Shown here piece after piece: positions 1-9,366 of a stretch of DNA of 64,000 nt (position 1 is the stretch's first letter; each line of letters opens with the position of its first letter). This DNA is from Lucinisca nassula (lineage: Eukaryota > Mollusca > Bivalvia > Lucinida > Lucinidae). Below the pieces are notes generated by a model. That model worked only from the letters and a program-made list of their open reading frames with translations. It was not told the origin of the DNA and made no database searches. The translations under genes and the position numbers were made by a program. The DNA is taken from NCBI GenBank assembly GCA_963580285.1, contig OY757011.1, forward strand, positions 102,330,316-102,394,315, given 5' to 3'.

Positions 1-130
1 AGCCCCAAAACCTTATGCAGCCTTTCCCCCTACCTGATGATGCTTCTCAAGAAATTTGATCTAAATTGGCCATGGGGTATTAGGGATACGCACTCACGCA
101 CGGACGCACGACGGACAAAATGTGTCACTC
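1..130. repeat. End of a hairpin/microsatellite-class repeat
   Basis: 'ccttatgcagcc..cctacc' followed by a short ACGCACGGACG microsatellite resembles the block before GGACGACGACGG at 9180-9310 and 10670-10800. The repeat enters from outside the window. Confidence 0.4.
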
Positions 131-282
131 TAAAAAGCATGTCACGACAATAAGTTTATCATTGTACCAAAAAAACACTTAGCTCATAGAGGCTCACGAA
201 GGTAAATCATCATAAATGACGCAATATATGTCAGAAAACGAACTAAATCGTGACGAATTCTGACTACTGGTCACACACGAGT

Positions 283-283
283 G

Positions 284-330
<47 letters not shown>

Positions 331-343
331 TGTGTGTGTGTGT
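283..343. repeat. (GT)n microsatellite
   Basis: About 60 bp of nearly pure GT. It abuts the body of the SINE at 344-664, and the SINE copy at 63124-63450 is also next to GT-rich sequence, so this is probably the expanded (CA)n tail of the minus-strand SINE. Confidence 0.8.
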
Positions 344-664
344 GAATTTGGGTTTAACGTCGCTTTCAACAATTTTTTCAGTCATATCACGACGGTGTCT
401 GGTTGCGACAGGGAGCTCAATGCTCACTTTTATAGTGCTGCCTCACTGGAGTCTCATGTCCCAGACACATTACATGATACAACACTCAGTCACATTATCC
501 TGACACTGGGTCGACCAGTCCTAGCTCTTCCCCGTAAATCTGAGTGCCAAGCGAGGAGCAGCTAATACTTTTTTTAACGACTTTGGTATGTCGCGGCCCG
601 GGATCGAACCCGTGACCTCCCGTTCCCCGGAGCGGACACTCTACCAACTGAGCTATCGGGGCCG
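344..664 (-). mobile_element. tRNA-derived SINE, (CA)n-tailed family
   Basis: On the minus strand 664-592 forms a tRNA-like head with A box (TAGCTCAGTTGGTAGAG) and B box (GGTTCGATCCC). The anticodon arm does not pair well, so it is a SINE promoter, not a tRNA gene. The body runs to GACGTTAAACCCAAA and a CA tail. A second copy at 63124-63450 matches along the whole length. Confidence 0.8.
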
Positions 665-1082
665 GTAAACACGAGTGTTAGAAATCATTGTTTAAACACC
701 AGATACATCCTATGGAGGGTACAGTGAGTCTGAATACTGTGAACTTGATCAATAGAGGAAAGCCAAAATGACAGTTACTTACAAACAAAATGGCCAATTG
801 GCTATCCAAAAGAAAAAAAAAATATATAAGCGACACACACATTCAAAGACGAACAATAACAAAAATAAACCACGACAAAAGTGGCTTGGGTGCTAAGATT
901 CGTCTCATGACTCTCATCAGCCATCTTCGAACACAAGCAGTAGCACTTCACGCATCTGAATCTGGTCTTTGTCTGTAACAACAGACGGACTATTACATAA
1001 TACTTGTCGACATGACGCCGAAATGCTTTGGGTACGGTGGCCACGTGGTCCTTCTGCACAGAGGCGATTCCCATAAACACTT

Positions 1083-1435
1083 AAGGGATTGATTGATTGA
1101 TTGTTTTGAGTTTAACGACACGACAATCCTTGTGGGTTATTTTGTGTCGTCTCCCAGAGAAAGGGAGAAAAAAAAGAGAAAGAAGGGTTAGTAGAGGAGA
1201 TGAAAGTGAGGGGCAGGGGAGAAAGGAAAATGAATTGAAACGTTGAAACAGAAGAAGGAACAACACTCCGCATCTACCCTTACCTGCTGCAAGGACAGCA
1301 GCCCTTGTCCAACTGTAAGCCAATATCAGTTGGACGCCCCAGTTTCGCAAGATACACGTCACTTTTGCCTCACCCAACTGCCTCTGAACACTAGGGGAAG
1401 CAGAAATTAGAGAAGAACGGTTCATATACAACCAA
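1083..1435 (-). mobile_element. SINE-like repeat with TTGATTGA end
   Basis: Minus-strand copy of a family with body features TATCTTGCG..CTGGGGCGTCCAACTGATATTGG, a CTTCCTTTTCTCCCCTGCCCCTCACTTTC pyrimidine tract split over the body, and a tail of CGTTAAACTCAAAACAATCAATC type. Other copies: 1700-1995 (+), 42265-42500 (+), 42985-43475 (+, interrupted) and 45195-45480 (+). Confidence 0.65.
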
Positions 1436-1473
1436 GTTTAACAACTTTATTCTACGTATATGGATGCGTTTTC

Positions 1474-1676
1474 TTTACCCTTGTCCTGCAGAGCCCGGAT
1501 ATGTCTCATATTTCAAACAATGTAGATCCAGATCAGATGGCTTCGACCATCTGATCAGGATCTACATTGTCATTCAGTTTGTGAAACTGTTGCAATAATT
1601 TGCATTAAGTAATCTGATTGGTTGATAATCGGTAGTGGGTGTGGCAGATTAAAATATTCAGCAGGACAAGGGTTAA
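1474..1676 (+). mobile_element. TTAA-type palindromic MITE (diverged copy)
   Basis: Bounded by TTTACCCTTGTCCTGC and GCAGGACAAGGGTTAA, with an internal palindrome around GTAGATCCAGATCAGATGG. Related to the three 213-bp copies at 37680, 43233 and 61464. TTAA at the ends is typical of piggyBac-mobilised elements (inference). Confidence 0.75.
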
Positions 1677-1699
1677 CAACAATGAGGAAATACAGTGAA

Positions 1700-1995
1700 A
1701 CTACAACGACGGGGTGGTTGGGCGAGGCAAAGGTGACGTGTATCTTACGTCACTGGGGCGTCCAGTTGATATTGGTGTACAGTTGAGCAAGGTCTGCTAT
1801 CCTTGGCGAAGGTAAGGGTAAAGGGGAATGTTGTCATTTCTTCTGTTTCTACACTTCCATACCATGTTCACTTTCCCCTTTCTCCCCTGTCCCTCACTTT
1901 CATCTCCTCTACTATCTCTTCTATCTCTTTTCCAACACAAAATAACCCGCAGGGGTTGGCGTGTCGTTAAATCCCAATTAGTCAATCAATCAATG
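1700..1995 (+). mobile_element. SINE-like repeat, TCAATCAATC tail
   Basis: Plus-strand copy of the 1083-1435 family, ending GTCGTTAAATCCCAATTAGTCAATCAATCA. It faces the 1083-1435 copy, making an inverted pair around the TTAA MITE. Confidence 0.65.
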
Positions 1996-2660
1996 ACTCG
2001 GACACTGATGGCTGATTCGAACTCGATTTTGAGTCCCTGGGAAATTCTCCTCATAGCTCCGGGTAACAAATACATAGAGAATACCAGGTTCGTGTCTTTT
2101 GATATCAAGTTTATCAGGCAATGCTATGAGAACGATTGTAAAATCGCGAGGCTTGCCGAGCGATTCTACATGCGTCCTCGAAGCTGAGGCTGATAAACTT
2201 GACATCTGGTATTCTATTTATCAGTCAATCCCCTTGTACACGCTTGCATGTTTGCATTTTTCCCAGAAGTCCAGTTCATAGAAGTGCAATGTCACGTTGA
2301 CCTGATAAAGCTCACATGACCTGAGATAGCATATCTTTATCAGATCAAGATGTTACAATGCAACTAATGTAGGGGGTAACTGATAAAGTGACACTTCGTT
2401 ACCGGGAACACGCATGGCTAATTCATATCTATTCTTGAGTTCCAAAAGAATTGTTCCAATAGCTGCAGATATCCTTTCATGTAGCTATATTAAAAGTATG
2501 GAGTGTGTACTAATTAAATCGCCTAAATGAGGCGATTCTAATGAGTACACACAACATACCATTTTTAATAGAATATCAAAAATATCCTTAAGCCACCTGA
2601 CACTAGGATTTACCCTCAGTAGTAGTTCGAACTAGCCCTATGTCGCACAAATTTTCATAT
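1996..2660. repeat. Nested palindromic MITEs
   Basis: The outer sequence (TCGAACTCG..TTTGAGTCCCTGGGAAATTCTC at the left, TTCGAACTAGCCCTATGTCGCAC at the right) resembles the pogo-like MITE at 29933-30303. Inside, 2058-2410 has inverted ends (CTCCGGGTAAC / GTTACCGGGA) and an inverted pair GAATACCAG ... CTGGTATTC. A similar inner element lies at 37630-38265. Confidence 0.5.
2499..2556. repeat. Palindrome GTGTGTACT..AGTACACAC
   Basis: Two arms around ATCGCCTAAATGAGGCGATT. Same core as 30100-30156. This is the AT-richer cousin of the GAACCGCCTC hairpin used by the larger MITE family. Confidence 0.7.
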
Positions 2661-2760
2661 TTATTTAGATATACATGTATTTGGAGGACCCACCAGCGCA
2701 GTCAGTTCTTTTGCTAAGATGTTTGAGAGATTTCAACATTGGTCAAATAAAATCTAGTGA

Positions 2761-3732
2761 TACGAGGGCGAATCAATAAAAAACAGAAAACAACAACAAC
2801 AACAAAAAAAAAAAACAAAAAAAAAAAAAACAGCCTAACTTATTTCTGGGTGAGATCGATCTCTTCTTTTTCGATGTAATTGCCCAATGGAATGATGCGC
2901 TTCCCGTGCCATTAGCCCAGAACTGAAGGAGCCAGGATCCTTGTTTCCGACCCACTCCTCAATTGCCGCCACGACGTCTTCGTTAGACCGGAAATGACGT
3001 CCGCCGATAACCCTTTTCAAATTTGGGAATAGGAAATAGTCACTAGGAGCTAAGTCTGGAGAATACGCGGGTGCGGTATAAGCTCGTACCCAACCCGCTA
3101 AACAGCATCCATTGCAATTTTTCAAGTGTGGACTCTCGCATTGTCCTGTTGGAGCGTAATCCTTTGAAGAGTTTACCTGGCCTTTTGCAAGGATCGCAGT
3201 TCTCAATTGGTCGAGCAAATTTGCATAATACGCACGTGTTATTGTATTTTTCTTTGCTAGGAAAACAAATTGTGCATCCCAAAATACAGCTGCCATCACC
3301 TTTCCAGCAGAGGACTGCGTTTTGAACTTATTTGGCCTCCGAGACCCCGGCCCCATCCATTGGCGACTTTTGAACTTTATTCTCTGGCTCATAATAATGG
3401 GCCTAGGTCTCATCTACAGTCACCAGACGTGAAGAAAATCATCTTTGACTTAATATACTTGCAAAAGACCCATAAACATTAGTCAACTCGCAGTGTATTT
3501 CCCGATCTGTTTTCCCTTTCAAATACATGCACGGTACTCAACTTTTGACGAAAAGCTTGCTTTCGCATCGCTAGCCATGTTTGAGGTTCAATATCTTATG
3601 AGTGAATGGCACGATAAAGGTGCAATTTTGCCCTGGTGCCTTAAACATGTATCGAAACAAGGCATGAAAATCGTGGGTGTCTCGGTCAATTGGAAATGGC
3701 ATAGGCTGGTTACTTATTGACATGCCCTCGTA
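2761..3732 (-). mobile_element. Decayed mariner-like transposon
   Basis: Terminal inverted repeats TACGAGGGCGAATCAATAA (left) and, reversed, TACGAGGGCATGTCAATAAG, with TA at both ends. At 972 bp it is shorter than a full mariner (~1.3 kb); much of the N-terminal DNA-binding part is missing. Confidence 0.85.
2835..3413 (-). pseudogene. Mariner transposase fragment
   Basis: The 192-codon frame contains AYSPDLAPSDYFLFPNLKR, the third-Asp block of DD34D mariner transposases. A VDET..HYYEPENK block (first Asp) is readable upstream of it, partly in another frame and with a stop. The mid-region Asp block is altered by a frameshift near 3130-3180. Non-functional. Confidence 0.85.
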
Positions 3733-3849
3733 TATTGAGTGGTCACTGTGTGGAAGAGCGCGACGCGAAGAGTCGCCTTTTTATCCCGTTTCATGACCTC
3801 ATTCATTGTTACCTTGACGGTTGATGGTGTACATAACGTTTTTTTTTTT

Positions 3850-4115
3850 GTTGTTGTTTTCGAGTTTAGCGGCCCAGTCAATACTGTTTAGGTCATTTTT
3901 GAGCTGGCCAGTTTACCTATCCACACTTTTTGCTGGACAGGCTTATACGTAAGCGGTTATCCAGGACAGTGCACATTCTTTTGCCAGAAACTGACAACTG
4001 CCCTTCTTGAATCAGCGGAAGGGAGAGAATTATCGTAGAAAAGGATGTTGCCGACCCCGGCAGCTATCGAACCCGCGTCCTCCTGATCACCTCTGACTGA
4101 GCTACCGAGGCCGGC
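3850..4115 (-). mobile_element. tRNA-derived SINE
   Basis: The minus-strand tRNA-like head (4115-4045) has the B box GGTTCGATAGC and a partial A box. The body contains GAAGGGCAGTTGTCAGTTTCTGG and GGATAGGTAAACTGG, ending near GCCGCTAAACTCG. Sister copy with the same body at 19683-19925; body fragment at 33990-34082. Confidence 0.7.
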
Positions 4116-4235
4116 AAAAATATGTTATAAAACAGGTAAACGCAAGTGATACAGGCAATTATTTTGGCGGAATTGCTTTAAACAAGGACGAGGAGAATCT
4201 GAAGGAAAGTTTCAATCGAAATAGACCGGCTCCAG

Positions 4236-4375
4236 TGCCGTGATTTATTGAGTGATATATCACTGTTTATCGGTCAGGTTAAGTAGACAATTCACTCGCG
4301 CTACGTGCTCGTGGTTTGATCTACATTACAACTGACCTCCATTGAGTTATTTATCACTCAATAAATCCCTGCTAG
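4236..4375. repeat. Inverted repeat (GTGATTTATTGAGTGATA)
   Basis: GATTTATTGAGTGATATATCAC and TTATCACTCAATAAATCCC face each other about 90 bp apart. This may be a small MITE. No gene is visible in 4376-4848. Confidence 0.5.
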
Positions 4376-4848
4376 AGCTGATCTGTTACTTAAACAAACA
4401 AAAAATATATCTTTATTTTATAGAAGATGAAATTTTGTATTTATCCAAATTATGTCTCCTGGGCGCGGCAGCTTAAAACTAACAGAGTTGTTACTTAAAG
4501 GCATCTATTCTTGATTATTGAGAACAATCATTGCATTACATAATATCATAAAGCCCTCAGTCCTGAGAAGTCCTCTGTCTTCAACAGGTAAGGGACCTCC
4601 TTGGGGAAAAATCAATAGTTTATTAACTGTTGACTAGAGTGCACTTATTGACCCCCCCCCCTTAAGTGCCTCAGTCAGGAGATTCAACAAGAGCTACTAA
4701 TCACCCTATTGGGGACTGCCTTTGACCTGCTACAAAGAGAATATCATTGGGGCAATAAAACAATTATGAGCACACGTTGTGTCCTACTGTTACAAGAATA
4801 AATGCCTTTAACAAATGTTCAAAACTTTGATTATTTAATATGGCAAAT

Positions 4849-4885
4849 ACAGTAAAATTCCGCTATTAAGACCACCTAAACTTAA
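4849..4885 (+). mobile_element. End fragment of CAGTAAAATTCC MITE
   Basis: TACAGTAAAATTCCGCTATTAAGACCACC matches the terminal sequence of the complete copy at 25233-25440. The rest is lost at the start of the Penelope-like element. Confidence 0.6.
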
Positions 4886-4944
4886 GAAAACTGACACTTT
4901 CTTGTACCGTCACTTTCGACGTACAGGTCATTCTGTAAATAACA

Positions 4945-6084
4945 TTGTTATACAACCAGTGGAAAAAACTTTATTACGATGCAAATTCTATATCTAGATT
5001 CAAAATAATCAAAAGACATGAAGCTGAACTGAAATGGATTAAATTTTTACAGACCCCTTTTCCACTGGGATTTAATGACAACATTTATCATGAGGGTAAT
5101 ATTTCCAGAATGCCGGACTTTGATATTTTGTCACTCCTGGAATATCGAAAACGCAGAACTAGATCTCACGGCACCAGGAAAAATGGTAACTTTAAACGTA
5201 AATCACGTGCGTTTAAACGAAACAATACTAGACTGAAGTGACTGTCAATTATATTATTAAATCATGGACGCCACCCTATGCTTTCATTTTTAAGTTCATT
5301 ACCCGTTTCTGTTTTACGTCTTCTGGACACCGAGGCGAATAAAGTCTACGATAGTTCTCATCAGTTATATGATGCGGCTCTCTTAACTAAAGGCTATACT
5401 CAGCATACTCTCCGTCCTTATATTGATTCTGAAATTAATCATAAACGCCATTTCTTCAAAATATCCTTCATTAATAAGGGCATGGATTTTATAGATTTGT
5501 CCAGTATCTTCCGTGAGAGATCGGTACTTTCTTCCATTCCTGCTTATTTTCAAAATACTGAAACACCTATAATTTGCTATAAATATAACAAACCTGTTAG
5601 ATCTATCATTTTTAATTTCAATAAACTTGTTTCAGATCTTGATATTGATACTAATACTCCTGATTAATGTGATTGTAAAAACTCAAAGTATTGCTATCCT
5701 GCTGCTGGTCATGTAATTACTGGCAATTTGAAAATTATTCCTGATTCTAGGATAAGGAATATCATTTCTAAAGGACCGAAATATCGGTTTCCTTCTAAAA
5801 TTGATTTCAGTAAATGTAGAGATGAAATCGCTGCTTCCTTGAATGAATTCGGTAATCGATGGTGTAAGCGAGAGTATGTTGAGCATAAAGCCCTTAAGGA
5901 CTGGAAACTTAGCATTTTAAAACTAGTGAATAAACGCATTTCTTTCTATTCTCAAAATACTAACTTATTACCTCCTAAGCCCAAGACGTCTTTACGTCAT
6001 CTTAAACTAGGTATTCAAGAATTTCATAAGAAGTTTGTTTTGGCCCCTGCAGACAAGGCCGCTAACAACGTCGTCGTTGTGTGA
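4945..6084 (+). pseudogene. N-terminal part of Penelope-like polyprotein
   Basis: Three successive frames (4945-5241, 5278-5667, 5728-6084), separated by in-frame stops and indels, read in the same direction as the RT. They hold a Lys/Arg-rich stretch (KRKSRAFKRNN), the block SLPVSVLRLLDTEANKVYD and the block GNRWCKREYVEHKALKDWKL. I know no biochemical role for these blocks. TGA at 5239 and TAA at 5665 end the pieces. Confidence 0.7.
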
Positions 6085-6460
6085 CGGCTCCACTATGTTA
6101 ACACGCTTAAGCAGGAGCTTGGTGGTACTAAGGCCTATGAACTTCAGCCTTTAGCTGAAGAGAGAGCTATAGTAGATAAACATGTTTGTCGTTCAGCCAC
6201 CAAGTTTGCTGTGTGTGTTAACGAAGGCCAAGACAAGCTTCCTACGCTATACTGGTTACCAAAACTTCATAAAAAACCTTACAAAGCACGGTTTATTGCA
6301 AATTCTAGCTCTTGCACTACCACTGAACTTTCTAAAGTATAAACTTCCTATCTTACTGCTATTAAAACGCATGTAATTAAATATTGTGATAAAGTCTTTG
6401 AAAGATCAGGAAGAAATCTGTTTTGGTCTATAAAAAAATGCGAATGAGGTTTTAAATAAA

Positions 6461-7585
6461 TTGAAATCTAGACATTTTCGTGCTTCTAGTCTGTCTACCT
6501 ACGATTTTTCCACTCTTTACACTACACTTCCTCATAATCTTATAAAAGAAAAGCTTTATGATTTAATTGAATGGGCTTTTCACAGAGAAGATTCTCTCTA
6601 TCTTGCATGTAATGTCAGAAATGCAATTTTCACTTATAAAGAGCATAAGAATTATACACTTTGGTCATGTCAGAAAGTGTGTGATGCCCTCACCTTTCTA
6701 CTTGACAATATTTATATTAGATTCGGTACTAAGTTATTTAGACAAATTGTGGGTATTCCGATGGGTACTAATTGCGCACCTCTTGTGGCTGATCTGTTCT
6801 TGTATTGTTATGAAAGAGACTTCATTTTGTCGCTTTCCATTGATAACCAATCTGAAATTATTGAAGCTTTTAGCTCTACTTCTAGATATTTAGATGATTT
6901 ATTAAATATTGATAATACCTATTTTGATGGTTTGATCAGTCAGATTTACCCCCTAGAACTTCAGTTAAATAAAGCAAATTCTTCTGATACCGAGGCCCCG
7001 TTTTTGGATTTACATCTATCCATTGTAGATGGATTTGTTTCGTGCAAAATTTATGATAAACGCGATGACTTTGATTTTGAGATTGTAAATTTTCCTTTTT
7101 TGGATGGTGATGTTCCTCGTGCGCCATCCTATGGCGTTTATATTTTGCAATTAATTCGATTTGCTAGAGTGTGTAGTCATGTAACTGACTTCAACACTCG
7201 TAATAAATTATTAACGGCTAAACTCCTTAATCAGGGTTATCGGTACCATAAACTACGCAAAGCCTTTTCAAAATTTTATAGACGCCATTCTGATTTAATT
7301 TCAAAATACAATATTGGACTTAAATCTCTTCTGCAACAAGGTCTATCGGAACCCGAATTTTATGGTGACTTAGTATATAAATTCAGAAAAATATATAACC
7401 GCAATGACTTCAGCACCAAATTTCGTAAAATCATTCTTCGATATAAAAAGATTGGGTACAACATGGATATTATACGACAGACTGCATGCATGGTAGTTAA
7501 CCCAATCACGGTTGGCAACTTTGCTTCCCTCTTTAATTGCACGCCGGTGGGTCAGGCCTCAGATTCTATGACGGCTCCAACGTAA
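6461..7585 (+). CDS. Reverse transcriptase core of Penelope-like element
   Basis: A 374-codon open frame. RT motif A is YDFSTLYTTLPH (about residues 13-24), motif B is GIPMGTNCAPLVADLFL, and motif C is SRYLDDLLNI, whose YLDD is in the active-site position. Next is APFLDLHLSIVDGFVSCKIYDKRDD, split here as FLDLHLS and KIYDKRDDFDFEIVNFP. The C terminus ends VVNPITVGNFASLFNC. FLDL and D-F-S-T-L-Y-T are typical of Penelope-like and group-II-like RTs rather than LINE RTs. The true start is upstream in another frame, so the protein is probably not made intact. Confidence 0.8.
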   Translation: MKSRHFRASSLSTYDFSTLYTTLPHNLIKEKLYDLIEWAFHREDSLYLACNVRNAIFTYKEHKNYTLWSCQKVCDALTFLLDNIYIRFGTKLFRQIVGIPMGTNCAPLVADLFLYCYERDFILSLSIDNQSEIIEAFSSTSRYLDDLLNIDNTYFDGLISQIYPLELQLNKANSSDTEAPFLDLHLSIVDGFVSCKIYDKRDDFDFEIVNFPFLDGDVPRAPSYGVYILQLIRFARVCSHVTDFNTRNKLLTAKLLNQGYRYHKLRKAFSKFYRRHSDLISKYNIGLKSLLQQGLSEPEFYGDLVYKFRKIYNRNDFSTKFRKIILRYKKIGYNMDIIRQTACMVVNPITVGNFASLFNCTPVGQASDSMTAPT

Positions 7586-8094
7586 AGGCTTATTGAGAAT
7601 TAGAGAGATAATGTTGGTTGGTGCCTGATGCTCTGTCTCTGGTCGGGCTCATCGGAGTCCTCACCGTTGTCTCACCTCTGTGGTTCTTTGATTTTTGTGT
7701 TCACGGAGATGTTGCACTGATGAGTTAGGAGGCCTTCATGCGGACTGAACAAATTATTTGTCTAAATCGCGACGGAAGTAAGGGCGAGGATTGTGGCCAC
7801 GTAAAATCGATTTAAGCCCCCAGTGGAAATCTTCCACTGACCGTTCCAAGGCGGCTCTTCTGTGGCGATTTATTTATGTTGTTGTTTGTTACTTACTGTG
7901 TGTATCACTTGTGTCTTTTAATTTTGGATGGCCATTTGGCCAATTTGTGGGAAAGTAACTGTCCTTATGGCCTTCCTTTGTTTAGGTTTCCATTATAGTC
8001 TGGTCGCTTAATGTTTGTATTTCTTTCCCTTTGGTGTCTTTTATGGGTGGAGTAAGTTAATTGTATCAATTCCTGATCTTTGTTTTACTTCTAC

Positions 8095-8243
8095 TTATGA
8101 ATAATTCTGCTTTCAAAAACTTATTTAGAAGGCTGCAGATTCTTTTCCTTTCTGTTTCTGCATACAGTGTCCTCTGGTCAAATACCACCATTGGGACTGT
8201 TCAAAACAGTCCCAAAGGTGGTCTTTGTATAGGAATTTTACTG
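8095..8243 (-). mobile_element. CAGTAAAATTCC palindromic MITE (partial)
   Basis: The right end reads, on the minus strand, ACAGTAAAATTCCTATACAAAGACCACC. It has the internal hairpin GGGACTGTTCAAAACAGTCCC and the same internal order as 25233-25440. Confidence 0.7.
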
Positions 8244-8343
8244 TGAACTTCTGCTTTAGCTGAATAAAATGTGAGTAGCTTTTTTCGTCTTCAAAAACTA
8301 CTAATTTTTTTTTCAGCAAAAAAATACTTGGGTACTAGTCGGG

Positions 8344-8540
8344 CATCACGATAACACACCCGTACGGCATAGTGTATTTTGCACATCTCCAAAATGGCTA
8401 CTTTTCTGATGAAAATCCTTCATATATTTCCTATAAATGCTCAAAACATAGGTTGTGTGTGCTCGTTAGAACAACCTCATGGGAGCGGTTCTAATGAGTA
8501 CACACAACCTGTGTCTTGGAGCAGAAATAAGAAAAAGAGG
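8344..8540 (+). mobile_element. CATNACGA palindromic MITE (3' truncated)
   Basis: Starts CATCACGATAACACACCCGT, contains a diverged GGAGCGGTTCTAATGAGTACACACAACC hairpin arm, and is cut off after GAGCAGAAATAAGAAAAA by another repeat (AGAGGACCATGATGGCCCT). Confidence 0.75.
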
Positions 8541-8707
8541 ACCATGATGGCCCTGTATCACTCATCTGAGTCTATTCATCACCTTGTTTTTGATCTCGCA
8601 TGACCCATATTCAAACATATTCAAGATTTCATAAAGGCAAACATTCTTGGCAAGTTTCACTGATGAAGCTTGAACCAAAAATGCAGTCTGAAGTATGATT
8701 TGACCAA

Positions 8708-9010
8708 GTTTGTTTTGTTTGATTTGAGGTTTAACATCCCCATCAACATTATTTAGGTCATTTTGGAGACGTTGCTTCCAATTTTGTGGGGTTTTTATCC
8801 GACAATATGATGAAATGACATCTCAATCCCTGCCACCCAATGAAACCAATAGGGTTTATAAGCATGGACGGGCCGACTCGCAGCAATTTTCCTGGGCAGG
8901 CTTAAACGTTCTAAAGGGATTATCAGTACTCATGTGCGGTCGGTATCAGCTTTGCGTAGAAGCATCGTGCAGCCCAATCTATTTATCCAAGCCCCGATGG
9001 GCGGGGCGGA
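8708..9010 (-). mobile_element. Bivalve SINE, GACGTTAAACCTCAAATC family
   Basis: On the minus strand the body runs CCCCGCCCATCGGGGCTTG ... CTGCCCAGG ... ACCCTATTGGTTTCATTGGG ... GTCGG(A)TAAAA ... CAAAATTGGAAGCAACGTCTCC ... GATGTTAAACCTCAAATCAAAC. This is the most frequent SINE here: also 15748-16003, 25545-25840, 25885-26180, 31415-33036 (split), 33648-33925, 34083-34385, 38445-38735, 46165-46375, 48685-48935, with fragments at 11442, 41949 and 62138. Confidence 0.75.
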
Positions 9011-9029
9011 AATTTTACCAAGTGAATTA

Positions 9030-9366
9030 AGATTTTATGGATATGCCGATTACCTGCAAGTTTCATGAAAATCCAATCGAAAATAAACACGTTATTGAGC
9101 GGAAATGATTTTCACCATTATAATTCAATGGAAGCTAACTGTTGCCATGGAAACCAGACTTTTGATCAAATCTGCCCGAAAACATTATGCTGCCAATCTC
9201 CCTACCCAACAATGGTGCACATGAAGTTTGATCAAAATTGACCCACTGGTCTTAGATAAATTCTTGTTTGAAAGTGTGGACGACGACGGACGACGACGGA
9301 CGACGACGGTGCCTTGCTATACTATAAGCTCACCTTGTGAGCCTTCGGCTCAGGTGAGCTAAAAAT
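9030..9366 (+). repeat. Satellite-bearing element, short copy
   Basis: One monomer (GATATGCCGATTACCTGCAAG..ATTGAGCGG), then a unique block (CCATTATAATTCAATGGAAG ... CCCACTGGTCTTAG), then three GGACGACGAC repeats, ending with the hairpin CTCACCTTGTGAGCCTTCGGCTCAGGTGAG. The same 3' block closes the next array. Confidence 0.7.

Larger units (their letters stand above)
4890..8060 (+). mobile_element. Penelope-like retroelement, frame-broken
   Basis: One long coding frame is broken into pieces that keep family order. At 4894-4960 is an HF..TGHS..NI.I.P.E stretch resembling the end of a GIY-YIG-type endonuclease. Then come 4945-5241 (ELKWIKFLQTPFPLGFNDNI), 5278-5667, 5728-6084 (KFVLAPADKAANNVVVV), 6182-6400 (LPTLYWLPKLHKKPYKARFI, frame-shifted), and the RT core at 6461-7585. 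After the coding part a conserved-looking 3' region (7586-8060) has no frame. This looks like the bivalve Penelope-type RT with an N-terminal endonuclease remnant; the clade is inferred. Confidence 0.75.

Noticed and set aside
281..565. Cys/Val-repeat frame over the GT microsatellite
   Set aside because: Produced by (GT)n and SINE body; no independent coding evidence.
592..664. Functional tRNA gene (also 58725-58796, 34503-34575, 63378-63449)
   Set aside because: A and B boxes are present, but acceptor and anticodon stems pair badly and SINE bodies follow; these are SINE heads.
890..940. Minus-strand CTGATGAGAGTCATGAGACGAAT resembling a hammerhead core
   Set aside because: GAAT instead of GAAA and no clean stem II; stems I and III not found.
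7690..7740. Possible hammerhead in the 3' region of the Penelope-like element (CTGATGAGTTAGG..GACTGAAC)
   Set aside because: The GAAA box is replaced by TGAA and stem II pairs at only about three positions.
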